Shown here: positions 7,277 to 14,775 of the stretch, in pieces | Numbering within the stretch: the stretch's first letter is position 1 | How the letters are laid out: each line of letters begins with the position of its first letter | Assembly: GCF_003574035.1 (NCBI RefSeq) | Contig: NZ_QWKY01000030.1 | Location: 1-38,500, forward strand | Length of the DNA: 38,500 nucleotides | From: Meiothermus hypogaeus | GTDB lineage: Bacteria > Deinococcota > Deinococci > Deinococcales > Thermaceae | Direction: 5' to 3' | The notes under the pieces: generated by a model | Told to the model about the DNA's origin: nothing | Seen by the model: the letters and a program-made list of their open reading frames with translations, nothing else | The model's database searches: none | Program-made: the position numbers and the translations under genes

Positions 7277-8710
7277 TCATTCCAGTTCGACCTTGTGAGC
7301 CTCAAAAACACTGCCTTTGAGCACGCCCTTAAGCTCGGCCAGGGCACCGGTGCGATCGGTATTCCAGAACTCATCAGCCGTCACCAAAAGGTCGCCAATC
7401 TCGTATTTGGTGGTATCGATCACCGCTACCGGCACGCCATTGATGCTAAAAGTACGGATAGTAGTGTTGAAGTCAGCGATAATTCCCTTGAGCTCCAGTT
7501 GTTCGTTGGGGGCATTTTGCTTGAGCTGGACACGCGCTGCATAGGCGTTCCCCGCCCCATCTGCTCGAGTGGTGTCAAAGCTAACCTCGGCCCAGTCCCC
7601 CGCTCGGATATCGCTAAAGCGTGCCTGGGTCTGGTTGCGCAGCACCAGGGTGTTCTGATCGGCCCAGAAGGTGCGGTTCTGGATGCGCAGGGTAAGCTGA
7701 GCCGGGTCTACCGCACTGACGGGCCCCTCGAGCTGGCCGTTATACCGCCCGGAGCCGCCATGCTCATAGCGAACCTCCACTTTACTGGCTTGTACAACCC
7801 TGTTCGTGCCCAGCGTGCCCTCGACCTTGACCCAAACACCGTTCTTGAGTGTCCCAGTGACCTGGGCGGTGGTGTAGTTCACGCTAAAGCCCATCAGGAC
7901 AAAGCTCTTGCCGGTTTCATCTAGGTTGCCGATGGGGCCACCTAGCTCCACTCGAGCCCCCGGTTGCAAGGTGGGCCAGGCTTCCATCACCTGCACCTTG
8001 CTGGCCAGAATGCTGCTTCCAGAACGAACACCCTGTACCCGTACCAGCACATCTGGTTCCAAGGCTCCTTGTAGGCTGGCGTTCTTGTAGTCCACGCGAT
8101 AGGTGCGAAGACCGTAGGTAAAGGTGTAGGCCATCTTGTCCAGCTCACGTACATTGACCCGCAAGGCCACTTTGTTGTAGTCGGGGTTGGTGGGCTGGAT
8201 CAACTTTTTCTCGATGCGGGTGGCCAGGATCGAATCGTCGGTCTGGGGCACACCGGTCACGTTGATGTAGTCGCCCGCCTCGAGGTCGGCTAGGGTGAGC
8301 TTGGTAAAGCTGCCATCGGGATTCTCCTCGTACAGGTTGGTGAGGGCGTTCACCCGTGCCCTGATGCCCACCACGTCCACGTAGCTTTCGCTAAGACTCA
8401 CATCATCAATTACGCCCTTGGCCCGATACTGGATTTCCACGGTGTGCAAACGGATACGATCCCGGTCACGCTCCGCGGTTCCACTCAGTAGCACCCCCGG
8501 CTGAAGGGATTTGATAGTTGTGCTTTCGCCATCCAGGGTGATGGTGGCCATACTGGCATCGATGGGCAAGCCCTGTAGGGTGAGTTGAGCCTCACTGCCC
8601 TCCACGACACCACTCAGGGAAACCACCGGTGAATTGGGTACCCCCGTGCCACAGGCTGCCAGGATTCCCAGAAGACCATAAGCCAGGATTCCAGCATACT
8701 TGGTTTTCAT
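7277..8710 (-). CDS. Multi-repeat DUF5666 lipoprotein
   Basis: 477 residues. The N-terminus is a lipoprotein signal with lipobox LAAC (C20). The rest is a chain of about five or six beta-rich DUF5666-type units, each with a G-V/I strand, a hydrophobic strand, a DYINVTG- or WVKVEG-like turn and a closing (A)xKVE strand; examples end in KVQVMEA, KVEVRYE and KVELE. The last unit closely resembles the separate small protein at 6793-7128. The function is unknown; a surface or periplasmic binding scaffold is a guess. Ribosome site GGAGG lies upstream of the ATG at good spacing. GGTAACA direct repeats stand 37-54 bases upstream, where they would overlap a -35 region. Confidence 0.85.
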   Translation of the reverse strand: MKTKYAGILAYGLLGILAACGTGVPNSPVVSLSGVVEGSEAQLTLQGLPIDASMATITLDGESTTIKSLQPGVLLSGTAERDRDRIRLHTVEIQYRAKGVIDDVSLSESYVDVVGIRARVNALTNLYEENPDGSFTKLTLADLEAGDYINVTGVPQTDDSILATRIEKKLIQPTNPDYNKVALRVNVRELDKMAYTFTYGLRTYRVDYKNASLQGALEPDVLVRVQGVRSGSSILASKVQVMEAWPTLQPGARVELGGPIGNLDETGKSFVLMGFSVNYTTAQVTGTLKNGVWVKVEGTLGTNRVVQASKVEVRYEHGGSGRYNGQLEGPVSAVDPAQLTLRIQNRTFWADQNTLVLRNQTQARFSDIRAGDWAEVSFDTTRADGAGNAYAARVQLKQNAPNEQLELKGIIADFNTTIRTFSINGVPVAVIDTTKYEIGDLLVTADEFWNTDRTGALAELKGVLKGSVFEAHKVELE

Positions 8711-9026
8711 GGCTGTTCACCTCCATTTCCCAAGTTAGGCAAAGCGGGTAACAAAGAGGTAACAGGGTGTTGCTCTGGGAAGGTCTGTGAGGGGGCCATA
8801 TCGCGCCCTTCACAGACGTTGCCGCCCATCCGGGCGGCAACTGTTCTGTCTGGGAAAGAGGATTCTTAATTCTCGAGAGGCTCGCTATATGTGAAGAGCG
8901 CTCTATGCGACGTGCTTCCGGCCCTTGCGTCTTTTGCACAAAACACGGGCAGAAACACTCACCAGTAGCGAGATGCAACATTGCACTCTGGCCTGAATTG
9001 CTCGTCTGGACAGTTTTTGTGCTTCT
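8711..9026. other. Regulatory intergenic region with two adjacent hairpins
   Basis: No gene is seen. GTCTGTGA (8783-8790) pairs with TCACAGAC (8810-8817), and directly next to it GTTGCCGCCC (8818-8827) pairs with GGGCGGCAAC (8832-8841). No uridine run follows either. They sit between the 3' end of the 9027 gene and the promoter of the lipoprotein gene, so they may end the kinase transcript or protect its 3' end. Confidence 0.5.
8747..8764 (-). promoter_or_regulatory. GGTAACA direct repeat, candidate response-regulator site
   Basis: GGTAACA occurs twice exactly 11 bases apart (8747-8753 and 8758-8764), reading TGTTACC-N4-TGTTACC toward the lipoprotein gene. A TAACTT box follows about 9 bases later. 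The 11-bp period is that of OmpR/PhoB-family binding sites, and an OmpR-type regulator is encoded nearby at 10961-11620. Confidence 0.5.
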
Positions 9027-9743
9027 TTATGGGAAGGGCTGTGCGCTTTTCCAGCGAATGCTTGAGCCCTGTGCCTCACCTCTTAGCAGGTACCAGCCCT
9101 GGCCGGGAGGAGCTATAGGGCTCAGGCCCGCAGGCAAGGCTATCCATCGCCTGTTGGAGCTGTGTGCCAGCAACAAGGGCTCGCTGCCCGGCGTAACCGA
9201 CCGTAATGCAAACCGTTGTACAGCGCCTAACTCGCTAGCACCGGTGTGCCAGACCTCTACCCAGCCAGCACCCAGGCCCAGCAGTTCGCCGGGGCCCCTG
9301 TAGTAGCTGAAGAAAGTGGGGTGGGTCACCTCGAGGCTTCGGGCGTAGAAAATACCGTTCTCCCATCCGCCCTGGGCTTTGACCCACATCCCAGGGGCCA
9401 GGTAGGCCGCCCAGGGTGAGGTGGTTTCCAACCGACCCGCACTCAGGCCAACAATGCCGTCTTTGGCAAGATTAATTTCGGCGTAGAGGGTATGGCCGCG
9501 TTCGTCCTCGCGCCGGGGCTCTGGCTTGCGATCTTTTTCATTGCCTTTCTCGCGCTTCCTATCGCTGTCTTTGCCCCCCTGAGCCCACGCGCTGGCTGTT
9601 GAGAGGATTAGAAGTGCCAGCACCGTGCGGCGGCCCAGCAACCTGTCCGGTTTCCTGCCATTACATGCCTCCTCGAGCCCGGTTTTTGCGGATACCGGCC
9701 CAGTAGGGTTGCGTGGAATATGCGTGCGAATTGCTTCAGGCAT
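9027..9743 (-). CDS. Exported protein with DUF5666-like segment, unknown function
   Basis: 238 residues from the ATG at 9743, which has AGGAGG at good spacing and overlaps the sensor-kinase stop by 8 bases. The signal sequence is internal: about 36 residues precede GRRTVLALLILSTASAWAQ, a twin-arginine-like hydrophobic stretch. A TTG just before it is a possible alternative start. After cleavage comes a highly charged Lys/Arg/Glu/Asp linker, then a beta-rich region with APGMWVKAQGGWENG and ARSLEV, which follows the DUF5666 pattern. Coupling to the kinase suggests it helps signal sensing or is a regulated output. I do not recognise a defined function. Confidence 0.65.
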   Translation of the reverse strand: MPEAIRTHIPRNPTGPVSAKTGLEEACNGRKPDRLLGRRTVLALLILSTASAWAQGGKDSDRKREKGNEKDRKPEPRREDERGHTLYAEINLAKDGIVGLSAGRLETTSPWAAYLAPGMWVKAQGGWENGIFYARSLEVTHPTFFSYYRGPGELLGLGAGWVEVWHTGASELGAVQRFALRSVTPGSEPLLLAHSSNRRWIALPAGLSPIAPPGQGWYLLRGEAQGSSIRWKSAQPFP

Positions 9744-10974
9744 GGAGTCCTCCTGAAAATACCAGGCTGGCTTCCAGACCGCCCTCGGGATGGTTGCAAA
9801 TCTCCAGACGCCCCCCAATGGCCTCCGCAACCTGGCGCACAAACGCCAGCCCCAGGCCTAGGCCATCGCGTTGGTTGTTGGGCCGGTAAAACGGTTCGCC
9901 CAGGCGCTCGAGGGCCTCTGCTGGAACCCCTGGCCCCTCATCTCGCACAATTAGACGCGGGGGATCGGAGGCCTCAAAACGTAGCCAGACGCGCCCGCTG
10001 CTAAACTTGAGGGCATTGTCGAGCAGGTTGCCGATGGCTGCCTCGAGGGCCTCCCTGGGAGCCCGGAGGGTGGCAGGCTCGACCTCCAGATGAATTCGCT
10101 GCTGGGCTGGGGTCGGAAGCCGCTGTAAAAGCTGTTGCAGGAACTCCAAAACCTCGATCTGACTGCGCTCTCCGGGTCCTCGAACCAAAGTCAGCAAGCC
10201 TGTGAGGGTACGATCCAGACGCTCGAGGTTTCTATCGAGCACGGGTAGCAAATCTTCTGGACGCATGGCCCCGCTGCGTACCGCTGAGGCAGTGGCCTTA
10301 AGGGTTGCCAGCGGATTGCGTAGCTCGTGGGAGGCATACCGGGTAAAGCTACGCTCGCGCTCGAAAGCCAGGCGAACCTTGTGAACCATGCGGTTGAAGC
10401 TGCGGGTCAGACGACCAATCTCGTCGGGTTTACCTTCGGGCAAAGGGCTTGGAAAACGCTGCTCGGCCAGGGACTCACTCGCCCGCTCGAGGCGCACCAG
10501 GGGGCGGATCAACATGCCCTGTAGCAGCCAGGCCATGGCCATGGCCAGTACCCCAGAAAGCAACAGGGTAAGCCATCCGGTGTGTAAATACTCCCGCAGG
10601 GCCCGGTTATGGTCAACCTGGTTGAGCGCTACGTCCAGTTCATATGCTCCAGGCAGTGGTTTGCGGTAGGTTAGCCAGGCCGGGTCGTTGTCGGGAAACG
10701 GGCCTCCACCTTCCAAAATCAGTCGATTATCTCTCAGGAGACGAAAACGCCCCTGGAGCTCCGCAGAGATCGGTAAGTTGGCCGGGTTGAGGGTGGGTTC
10801 GGGGCCCTCGAGGTTAAGGGCGCCTTCAACCAGCACCGCGTACTTGCCTAAGTCGCCCTGGAGGTCGCGATCTAAGGAGGCGCGAAAACTCCAGTAACCC
10901 AGGGCCAACTGAAGCCCTGCTACGGCCAGGGCGAGCGTCAGCAAGGCCAAAAGCAGCTGCTCACGAAAGCCCAA
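9736..10974 (-). CDS. Two-component sensor histidine kinase
   Basis: 412 residues. Two membrane segments (about 7-29 and 133-157) flank a ~100-residue extracytoplasmic sensor domain, followed by a HAMP linker (about 150-205). The HisKA H-box is SHELRNPL with H216, the N-box NLLDNALKFS (316-325), G1 DEGPGVP and G2 GLGLGLAFV. It autophosphorylates on H216 and passes phosphate to the regulator encoded directly upstream, whose 3' end overlaps its ATG by 14 bases. The sensor domain has no recognisable family. The surrounding DUF5666, bacterioferritin and haem-protein genes suggest an envelope, metal or redox signal, which is inference only. Confidence 0.92.
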   Translation of the reverse strand: MGFREQLLLALLTLALAVAGLQLALGYWSFRASLDRDLQGDLGKYAVLVEGALNLEGPEPTLNPANLPISAELQGRFRLLRDNRLILEGGGPFPDNDPAWLTYRKPLPGAYELDVALNQVDHNRALREYLHTGWLTLLLSGVLAMAMAWLLQGMLIRPLVRLERASESLAEQRFPSPLPEGKPDEIGRLTRSFNRMVHKVRLAFERERSFTRYASHELRNPLATLKATASAVRSGAMRPEDLLPVLDRNLERLDRTLTGLLTLVRGPGERSQIEVLEFLQQLLQRLPTPAQQRIHLEVEPATLRAPREALEAAIGNLLDNALKFSSGRVWLRFEASDPPRLIVRDEGPGVPAEALERLGEPFYRPNNQRDGLGLGLAFVRQVAEAIGGRLEICNHPEGGLEASLVFSGGLHA

Positions 10975-11620
10975 GGCGATACCCTCCCGGTACAGTCACG
11001 ATAACCTCAGGGGCCAGCTTCTCCCGTATCCTTGAGACGTACATCCGCAGGGCGTGGTGTCCAGAGCTGGCATCGGGAAAGACCCGGTCTAGAAGCTCGA
11101 GCACGGTGAACACCCGGTCTGGACTGAGGGCCAGAATCTCTAAAAGCGCAAATTCTTTCTCCGAAAGTATGACCTCATGGTGATGCCAGTAAACCCTGCG
11201 GTTGGCAAAGTCGATGCGCAAGGGGCCGCGCTCCAGAACACTCTGTTTGGTTTGCCCGTCTCGCCGCAGCAGGGCGCGTATTCTGGCCATGAGCTCGGGC
11301 ACATCGAAAGGTTTGGTCAGGTAATCATCGCCCCCCAAATCCAGACCCTGTACCCGATCCTCCAGGGTGTCGCGGGCAGTGAGGAAGAGAATGGGTCTCT
11401 GATAGCCTGTCTGGCGTAGCTCCAAGGCCAGCTGAAAGCCCGCGTCCTCGCCCTCGGGCAACATGATGTCCAGAACCAGCAAATCGGGTTCGGCATCTAC
11501 CAGCTTATCGTAGGCTTCTTGAAGATTTCTGGCCCAATCGACCTGATAGCGCTCTTGCAGCAACAGTGCTTGCAGTGCTGCGGCCAGGTCTTCCTCGTCC
11601 TCTACCAGCAAGATGCGCAT
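10961..11620 (-). CDS. OmpR-family response regulator
   Basis: 219 residues. The receiver domain has acidic pocket E8/D9, phospho-acceptor D51 (LLVLDIMLPEG), T81 and K103 (LTKPFD). The C-terminal winged-helix domain (about 125-219) ends with the usual VPGGYRLGL. It is the partner of the kinase whose gene it overlaps by 14 bases. The ATG at 11620 is preferred over 11623 because AGGAG directly abuts the latter. As OmpR-type regulators bind direct repeats with 11-bp period, the GGTAACA repeats at 6672, 8747 and 12135 are natural candidate targets. Confidence 0.92.
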   Translation of the reverse strand: MRILLVEDEEDLAAALQALLLQERYQVDWARNLQEAYDKLVDAEPDLLVLDIMLPEGEDAGFQLALELRQTGYQRPILFLTARDTLEDRVQGLDLGGDDYLTKPFDVPELMARIRALLRRDGQTKQSVLERGPLRIDFANRRVYWHHHEVILSEKEFALLEILALSPDRVFTVLELLDRVFPDASSGHHALRMYVSRIREKLAPEVIVTVPGGYRLGLS

Positions 11621-11714
11621 CATCTCCTACTGTAGCCATGCAAACGGCGAAAAAAGTCCCATGCTCGAGCTGTGTGCCTTGCAAATACCTGTTCCTGGTA
11701 AAGCGCGCCTGGGC

Positions 11715-11748
11715 TGTGCCGGGCACAGTGGGCCCTGTACCCGGCACA
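11715..11748. other. Long GC-rich palindrome
   Basis: TGTGCCGGG (11715-11723) pairs with CCCGGCACA (11740-11748), with a further inner ACAG/CTGT pairing after one mismatch. It lies between the 3' end of the 11761 gene and the start of the response regulator, both minus strand. No T-run follows, so it may be an operator, mRNA 3' stabiliser or weak terminator. Confidence 0.45.
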
Positions 11749-11760
11749 AACCAATCGGCT

Positions 11761-12099
11761 TTAGTTGCCCTTGCCCACCCGAGAGCGCTCGAGGGTGCGA
11801 ATTTCTTTTCCTGAGCGGGTTTTCATCTCTACCTTGTACACCACCTGCTGGCCTTGTTGGCCGCGAACCTTGACCTCTACATAGCTGCCCACCATCGGAC
11901 GCCCGTACTCGTACTGAACCATGCTGGACAGGGCCAGCTTCTGCCCATTGACCACCATGTATCCGGCCTGCCAGTTGATGGCTTCGACACGACCCTTAAT
12001 TTCCTGGTAGGTTGCCCCTTCGTACGGGGAGGCCCAGGCCAATGCAGCCAATGCCAGAAGAGAGCCGAACAGTAGAGAAAGACGCTTGAGACTTTTCAT
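11761..12099 (-). CDS. Small exported DUF5666-like protein
   Basis: 112 residues. A signal peptide (about 1-24, ending AWAS) precedes one beta-rich unit: IKGRVEAINWQAGYMVVNGQKLAL, VQYEYGRPMVGSYVEVK and VYKVEMK. The order G-V, V-NG, YEYG, G-VEVK, KVE-K mirrors the DUF5666 units at 6793 and 7277. It ends in a very basic tail. The ATG at 12099 has GGAGG 8 bases upstream; the ATG at 12105 is too close to that site. A GGTAACA-type direct repeat lies 36-53 bases upstream, in the region shared with the divergent DUF4405 gene. Confidence 0.7.
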   Translation of the reverse strand: MKSLKRLSLLFGSLLALAALAWASPYEGATYQEIKGRVEAINWQAGYMVVNGQKLALSSMVQYEYGRPMVGSYVEVKVRGQQGQQVVYKVEMKTRSGKEIRTLERSRVGKGN

Positions 12100-12134
12100 A
12101 CGCATATCCTCCAAAGCACAGCCTGAAGGAGGCA

Positions 12135-12152
12135 GGTAACAAATTGCTAACA
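12135..12152. promoter_or_regulatory. Direct repeat between divergent DUF5666 and DUF4405 genes
   Basis: GGTAACA (12135-12141) and GCTAACA (12146-12152) are 11 bases apart, one mismatch from the repeat at 8747-8764. The position could serve both the minus-strand gene starting at 12099 and the plus-strand gene starting at 12251. Confidence 0.45.
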
Positions 12153-12250
12153 AGCAATAGGGGCCAGGCTCTCATGTATATCAAATGTTTACAAATGCTT
12201 TGCCCACACTTAACCGCTCGAGCAGCACACTAGGTCTCGAGGTGGTCAAG

Positions 12251-13009
12251 ATGACAAAGAAAATCCACACTCCCCAGGCGCGCAAACATAAGTTCTACAT
12301 CCGCAACTTCATCTCTTTGTTCCTGATTGGTTCGGTGTTGCTCGAGGTCGCTTCAGGGGTGGCCTTGTATCTGGCCCCATCGGGCCGGGTGGCCCAGACC
12401 ATGAGCTGGGAACTGCTCTGGCTTACCAAAACCCAGTGGGAAGCCATTCATACTGTGTTTGGCCTGCTCTGGATTCCCATTCTTGCGACGCATATTTTCT
12501 TGAACTGGAAGCCCATTCTTTCCTATCTGAAGAACCATACCACCAGGGCTTTCGCTTTCAAGCGGGAGTTGCTGGCCGCCCTGGCTGTGGTGCTTTTCTT
12601 TGCCCTGGGCTCCGTGTACAACTGGCCGCCGGTTAGCCAGGTGATGGCTCTCAGTGAGAGCATGTCCAGCTTCTGGGAAAATCGGGGTCGCACCGCGGGC
12701 TACTTCATCCCTGAGGAAACCGTGGTTCACCCCGAAACCACCGCTACCACGCCAACCAACCCCAGCACGCCGGCAGATCCCACGCTTTCGAGCACTGTGA
12801 GCACCAAGCGGGGCTATGGCAAGTACACCGTGCAGTCGTGGGCCGAAGAGAACAAAGTGGAGTTGCAGACGGCGCTGAAGCGGCTGGCCGACCTGGGCAT
12901 CAACGCCAAAGCCGACGAGAGCCTGCTGGCCCTGTCGGGACGCAGCGGCAAACTGCCCAGTGAGCTGGCCGCCATCATTTTGGGGCAACCCCTCTCCACC
13001 CCCGAGTGA
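12251..13009 (+). CDS. DUF4405 membrane protein (cytochrome b-like)
   Basis: 252 residues. Three hydrophobic segments (about 18-41, 66-88, 104-122) form a DUF4405 core with the family WEAIHTVFGLLW-HIFLNWKPIL pattern; H67 and H81 are the two conserved histidines that could ligate haem as in cytochrome b561-like proteins. A Thr/Pro-rich linker (about 160-180) leads to a soluble helical C-terminal domain (GYGKYTVQSWAEENKVEL to the end) often attached to DUF4405 proteins. Haem binding is inferred from the family, not shown. The ATG at 12251 follows GAGGTGG at 5-7 bases; an upstream in-frame ATG at 12185 has no ribosome site. It diverges from a DUF5666 gene. Confidence 0.78.
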   Translation: MTKKIHTPQARKHKFYIRNFISLFLIGSVLLEVASGVALYLAPSGRVAQTMSWELLWLTKTQWEAIHTVFGLLWIPILATHIFLNWKPILSYLKNHTTRAFAFKRELLAALAVVLFFALGSVYNWPPVSQVMALSESMSSFWENRGRTAGYFIPEETVVHPETTATTPTNPSTPADPTLSSTVSTKRGYGKYTVQSWAEENKVELQTALKRLADLGINAKADESLLALSGRSGKLPSELAAIILGQPLSTPE

Positions 13010-13050
13010 GGTGTTCCCGATCCAGGGTGACGCTTCCTGACCCATAGCTG

Positions 13051-13076
13051 CCCCTCCTTTCTGGAGGGGTTTTTTT
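13051..13076 (+). terminator. Intrinsic terminator after the DUF4405 gene
   Basis: CCCCTCC, a short loop, then GGAGGGG and seven T residues, 41 bases after the DUF4405 stop. It is a textbook rho-independent terminator. Confidence 0.9.
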
Positions 13077-13297
13077 GCCGGACAGATTTGGGTTATAGGG
13101 CTGGCCAGGATAAGCCAACCCAGGCTGCGCTTTTCAGGGACAGCTCCTTGTGAAGTACGCATGTGCCGGAGAGCTGGGGCCGAGTTGATCAGCCAATGCG
13201 ATTCAAGCCAGAGCTATATCGAAAATTTACCGAGCCTTTGCCCCGGCTGAATCTGATTAGAACTAGGCTTAGGCCGTAAAGAAAGGAGATGCAGGTT

Positions 13298-13999
13298 ATG
13301 ACCAAGAAAATCGTGTTAGGCATTCTGTTATTTGGCACGCTGGCCCTGGGGTTGGCCCAGCCGAGGTTTGGTTTCATGAGCCCGGTCGCTCCAGACGCAG
13401 CCTTGAGCGAGCAGGCCAGGGAAGCGCTGCTCGAGGCCCTGACTGGGCCGGTGGGGGAATACGCTGCCTATGCCACCTACGACGCGGTGATTCAGAAGTA
13501 TGGGGCCATCGAACCTTACGTGAGCATACGGGCTTCTGAGGCGCAACACATCCAGGCCCTACAACGGCAACTCGAGAAATACGGCGTGCCCTATCCCGCC
13601 GCCAACCCCTACCTGGGTAAAATCGCCCTCCCGTCCAACCTGGCCACCATTGCCGAACAGGAAGCCCAGACCGAGGTGGATAACGTGGCCATGTACGACA
13701 AACTGCTGGTAGCGGTGCAGAACTATCCCGACCTGACCCGGGTTTTCGAGAACCTCAAGCGGGCCTCGCTGGTCGCGCACCTCAACTTTTTCAAGGCGGC
13801 GGCCCAGCAGGGTGGAAGCCTGACCCCAGTCCAGATGCAAGAGGTTCGTCTGCAGGTTGAACCGCAGATGTGGGGCCAGATGAACGGGCGTGGGCTGGGC
13901 GGCCCCAATTTCCAGAACCAACCCGTGCAGGGTCGGTGGGGCGGCATGGGCCCCGGTAGCCCGATGGGCGGTGGGCGGCCAGGCCTCAGATGGCGTTAG
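13298..13999 (+). CDS. Exported DUF2202 ferritin-like protein
   Basis: 233 residues. A signal peptide (about 1-20, ending GLAQ) precedes a DUF2202-type four-helix bundle. Likely metal ligands are spaced as in ferritin-like di-iron proteins: E54 (GEYAAYATYD), E81 and H84 (SEAQHIQAL), E126 region, and H161 (VAHLNFF). The C-terminal 50 residues are Gln/Met/Gly/Arg-rich and probably disordered, possibly metal-binding. The ATG at 13298 has AAGGAG 9 bases upstream; the ATG at 13289 overlaps it. The response regulator follows at once on the same strand. The role is unproven; extracytoplasmic metal handling or peroxide defence fits the fold. Confidence 0.82.
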   Translation: MTKKIVLGILLFGTLALGLAQPRFGFMSPVAPDAALSEQAREALLEALTGPVGEYAAYATYDAVIQKYGAIEPYVSIRASEAQHIQALQRQLEKYGVPYPAANPYLGKIALPSNLATIAEQEAQTEVDNVAMYDKLLVAVQNYPDLTRVFENLKRASLVAHLNFFKAAAQQGGSLTPVQMQEVRLQVEPQMWGQMNGRGLGGPNFQNQPVQGRWGGMGPGSPMGGGRPGLRWR

Positions 14000-14064
14000 G
14001 TTTGTCTCCACCTCGAGCGGAGGCCCCCATGAGGGGGCTTCTGCCCTTTGGGGAGGGCCTTACC

Positions 14065-14763
14065 ATGAGGGGGACTATGGCTGGAGAGCTGGTGCTGATT
14101 GTGGAGGATGAGGCCCGCATCGCCGATGTCCTCGAGCGGTATCTGCGGGCCGAAGGTTTTCGCACCGAGCGGGCTGCAAACGGTAAACGTGCTCTCGAGT
14201 TCTGGCGGGTGGCCCAGCCGGACCTGATCCTGATGGACCTGATGATTCCCGAGATCGATGGCCTGGAGGTGACCAAGCGCATTCGCCGCGAGTCGGACGT
14301 GCCCATCCTGATGGTCACCGCCAGGGCCGAGGATCTGGATCGGCTTCTGGGCCTGGAACTCGGCGCAGACGACTACATCGTCAAGCCCTTCAACCCCCGG
14401 GAGGTGGTGGCGCGGGTCAAGGCGGTGCTGCGCCGCAGCAAGGGCCAGATCAGAACTCCCCAGCATTACCAGGTGGGGAGGTTGGAGATTGACCTCGAGG
14501 CCTTTCAGGCCCGCTGCCGGGGGGAACTCCTGAGCCTCACCCCTACGCAACTGCGCCTGCTGGCCGCGCTGGCCGCCCACCCCGGCAAGGCTTTTACCCG
14601 TAACGAGATCATGGACGCACTCGGCGACGCCGGCGCGGATGAGCGCACCATCAACGTACACATCAAAAACCTGCGGGAACGTCTGGGGGCCTGTGGCGAG
14701 CAGCTCGAGACCGTGCGTGGGGTGGGCTATCGCTTGAGTGGACTGGAGCCCGGCGTGGACTAA
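14065..14763 (+). CDS. OmpR-family response regulator (second system)
   Basis: 232 residues. Receiver domain with D58 (LILMDLMIPEIDG), T85 and K107 (IVKPFN), and a winged-helix output domain with LSLTPTQLRLLAALAAHPGK and the terminal VRGVGYRLSG. It has the BaeR/PhoP look but no specific assignment is justified. Start: ATG 14065 has GGGAGGG at about 7 bases; ATG 14077 also has GAGGGGG close by, so either is possible. It begins 65 bases after the DUF2202 stop, with a GC-rich inverted repeat (GCCCCC/GGGGGC around 14025-14040) in the gap that may attenuate read-through. The kinase gene follows 12 bases downstream. Confidence 0.9.
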   Translation: MRGTMAGELVLIVEDEARIADVLERYLRAEGFRTERAANGKRALEFWRVAQPDLILMDLMIPEIDGLEVTKRIRRESDVPILMVTARAEDLDRLLGLELGADDYIVKPFNPREVVARVKAVLRRSKGQIRTPQHYQVGRLEIDLEAFQARCRGELLSLTPTQLRLLAALAAHPGKAFTRNEIMDALGDAGADERTINVHIKNLRERLGACGEQLETVRGVGYRLSGLEPGVD

Positions 14764-14775
14764 AGGAAGATTGCG

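Noticed and set aside
14020-14045. Terminator between DUF2202 and the second response regulator
   Set aside because: The GC inverted repeat is short and has no T-run; mentioned only as possible attenuation.
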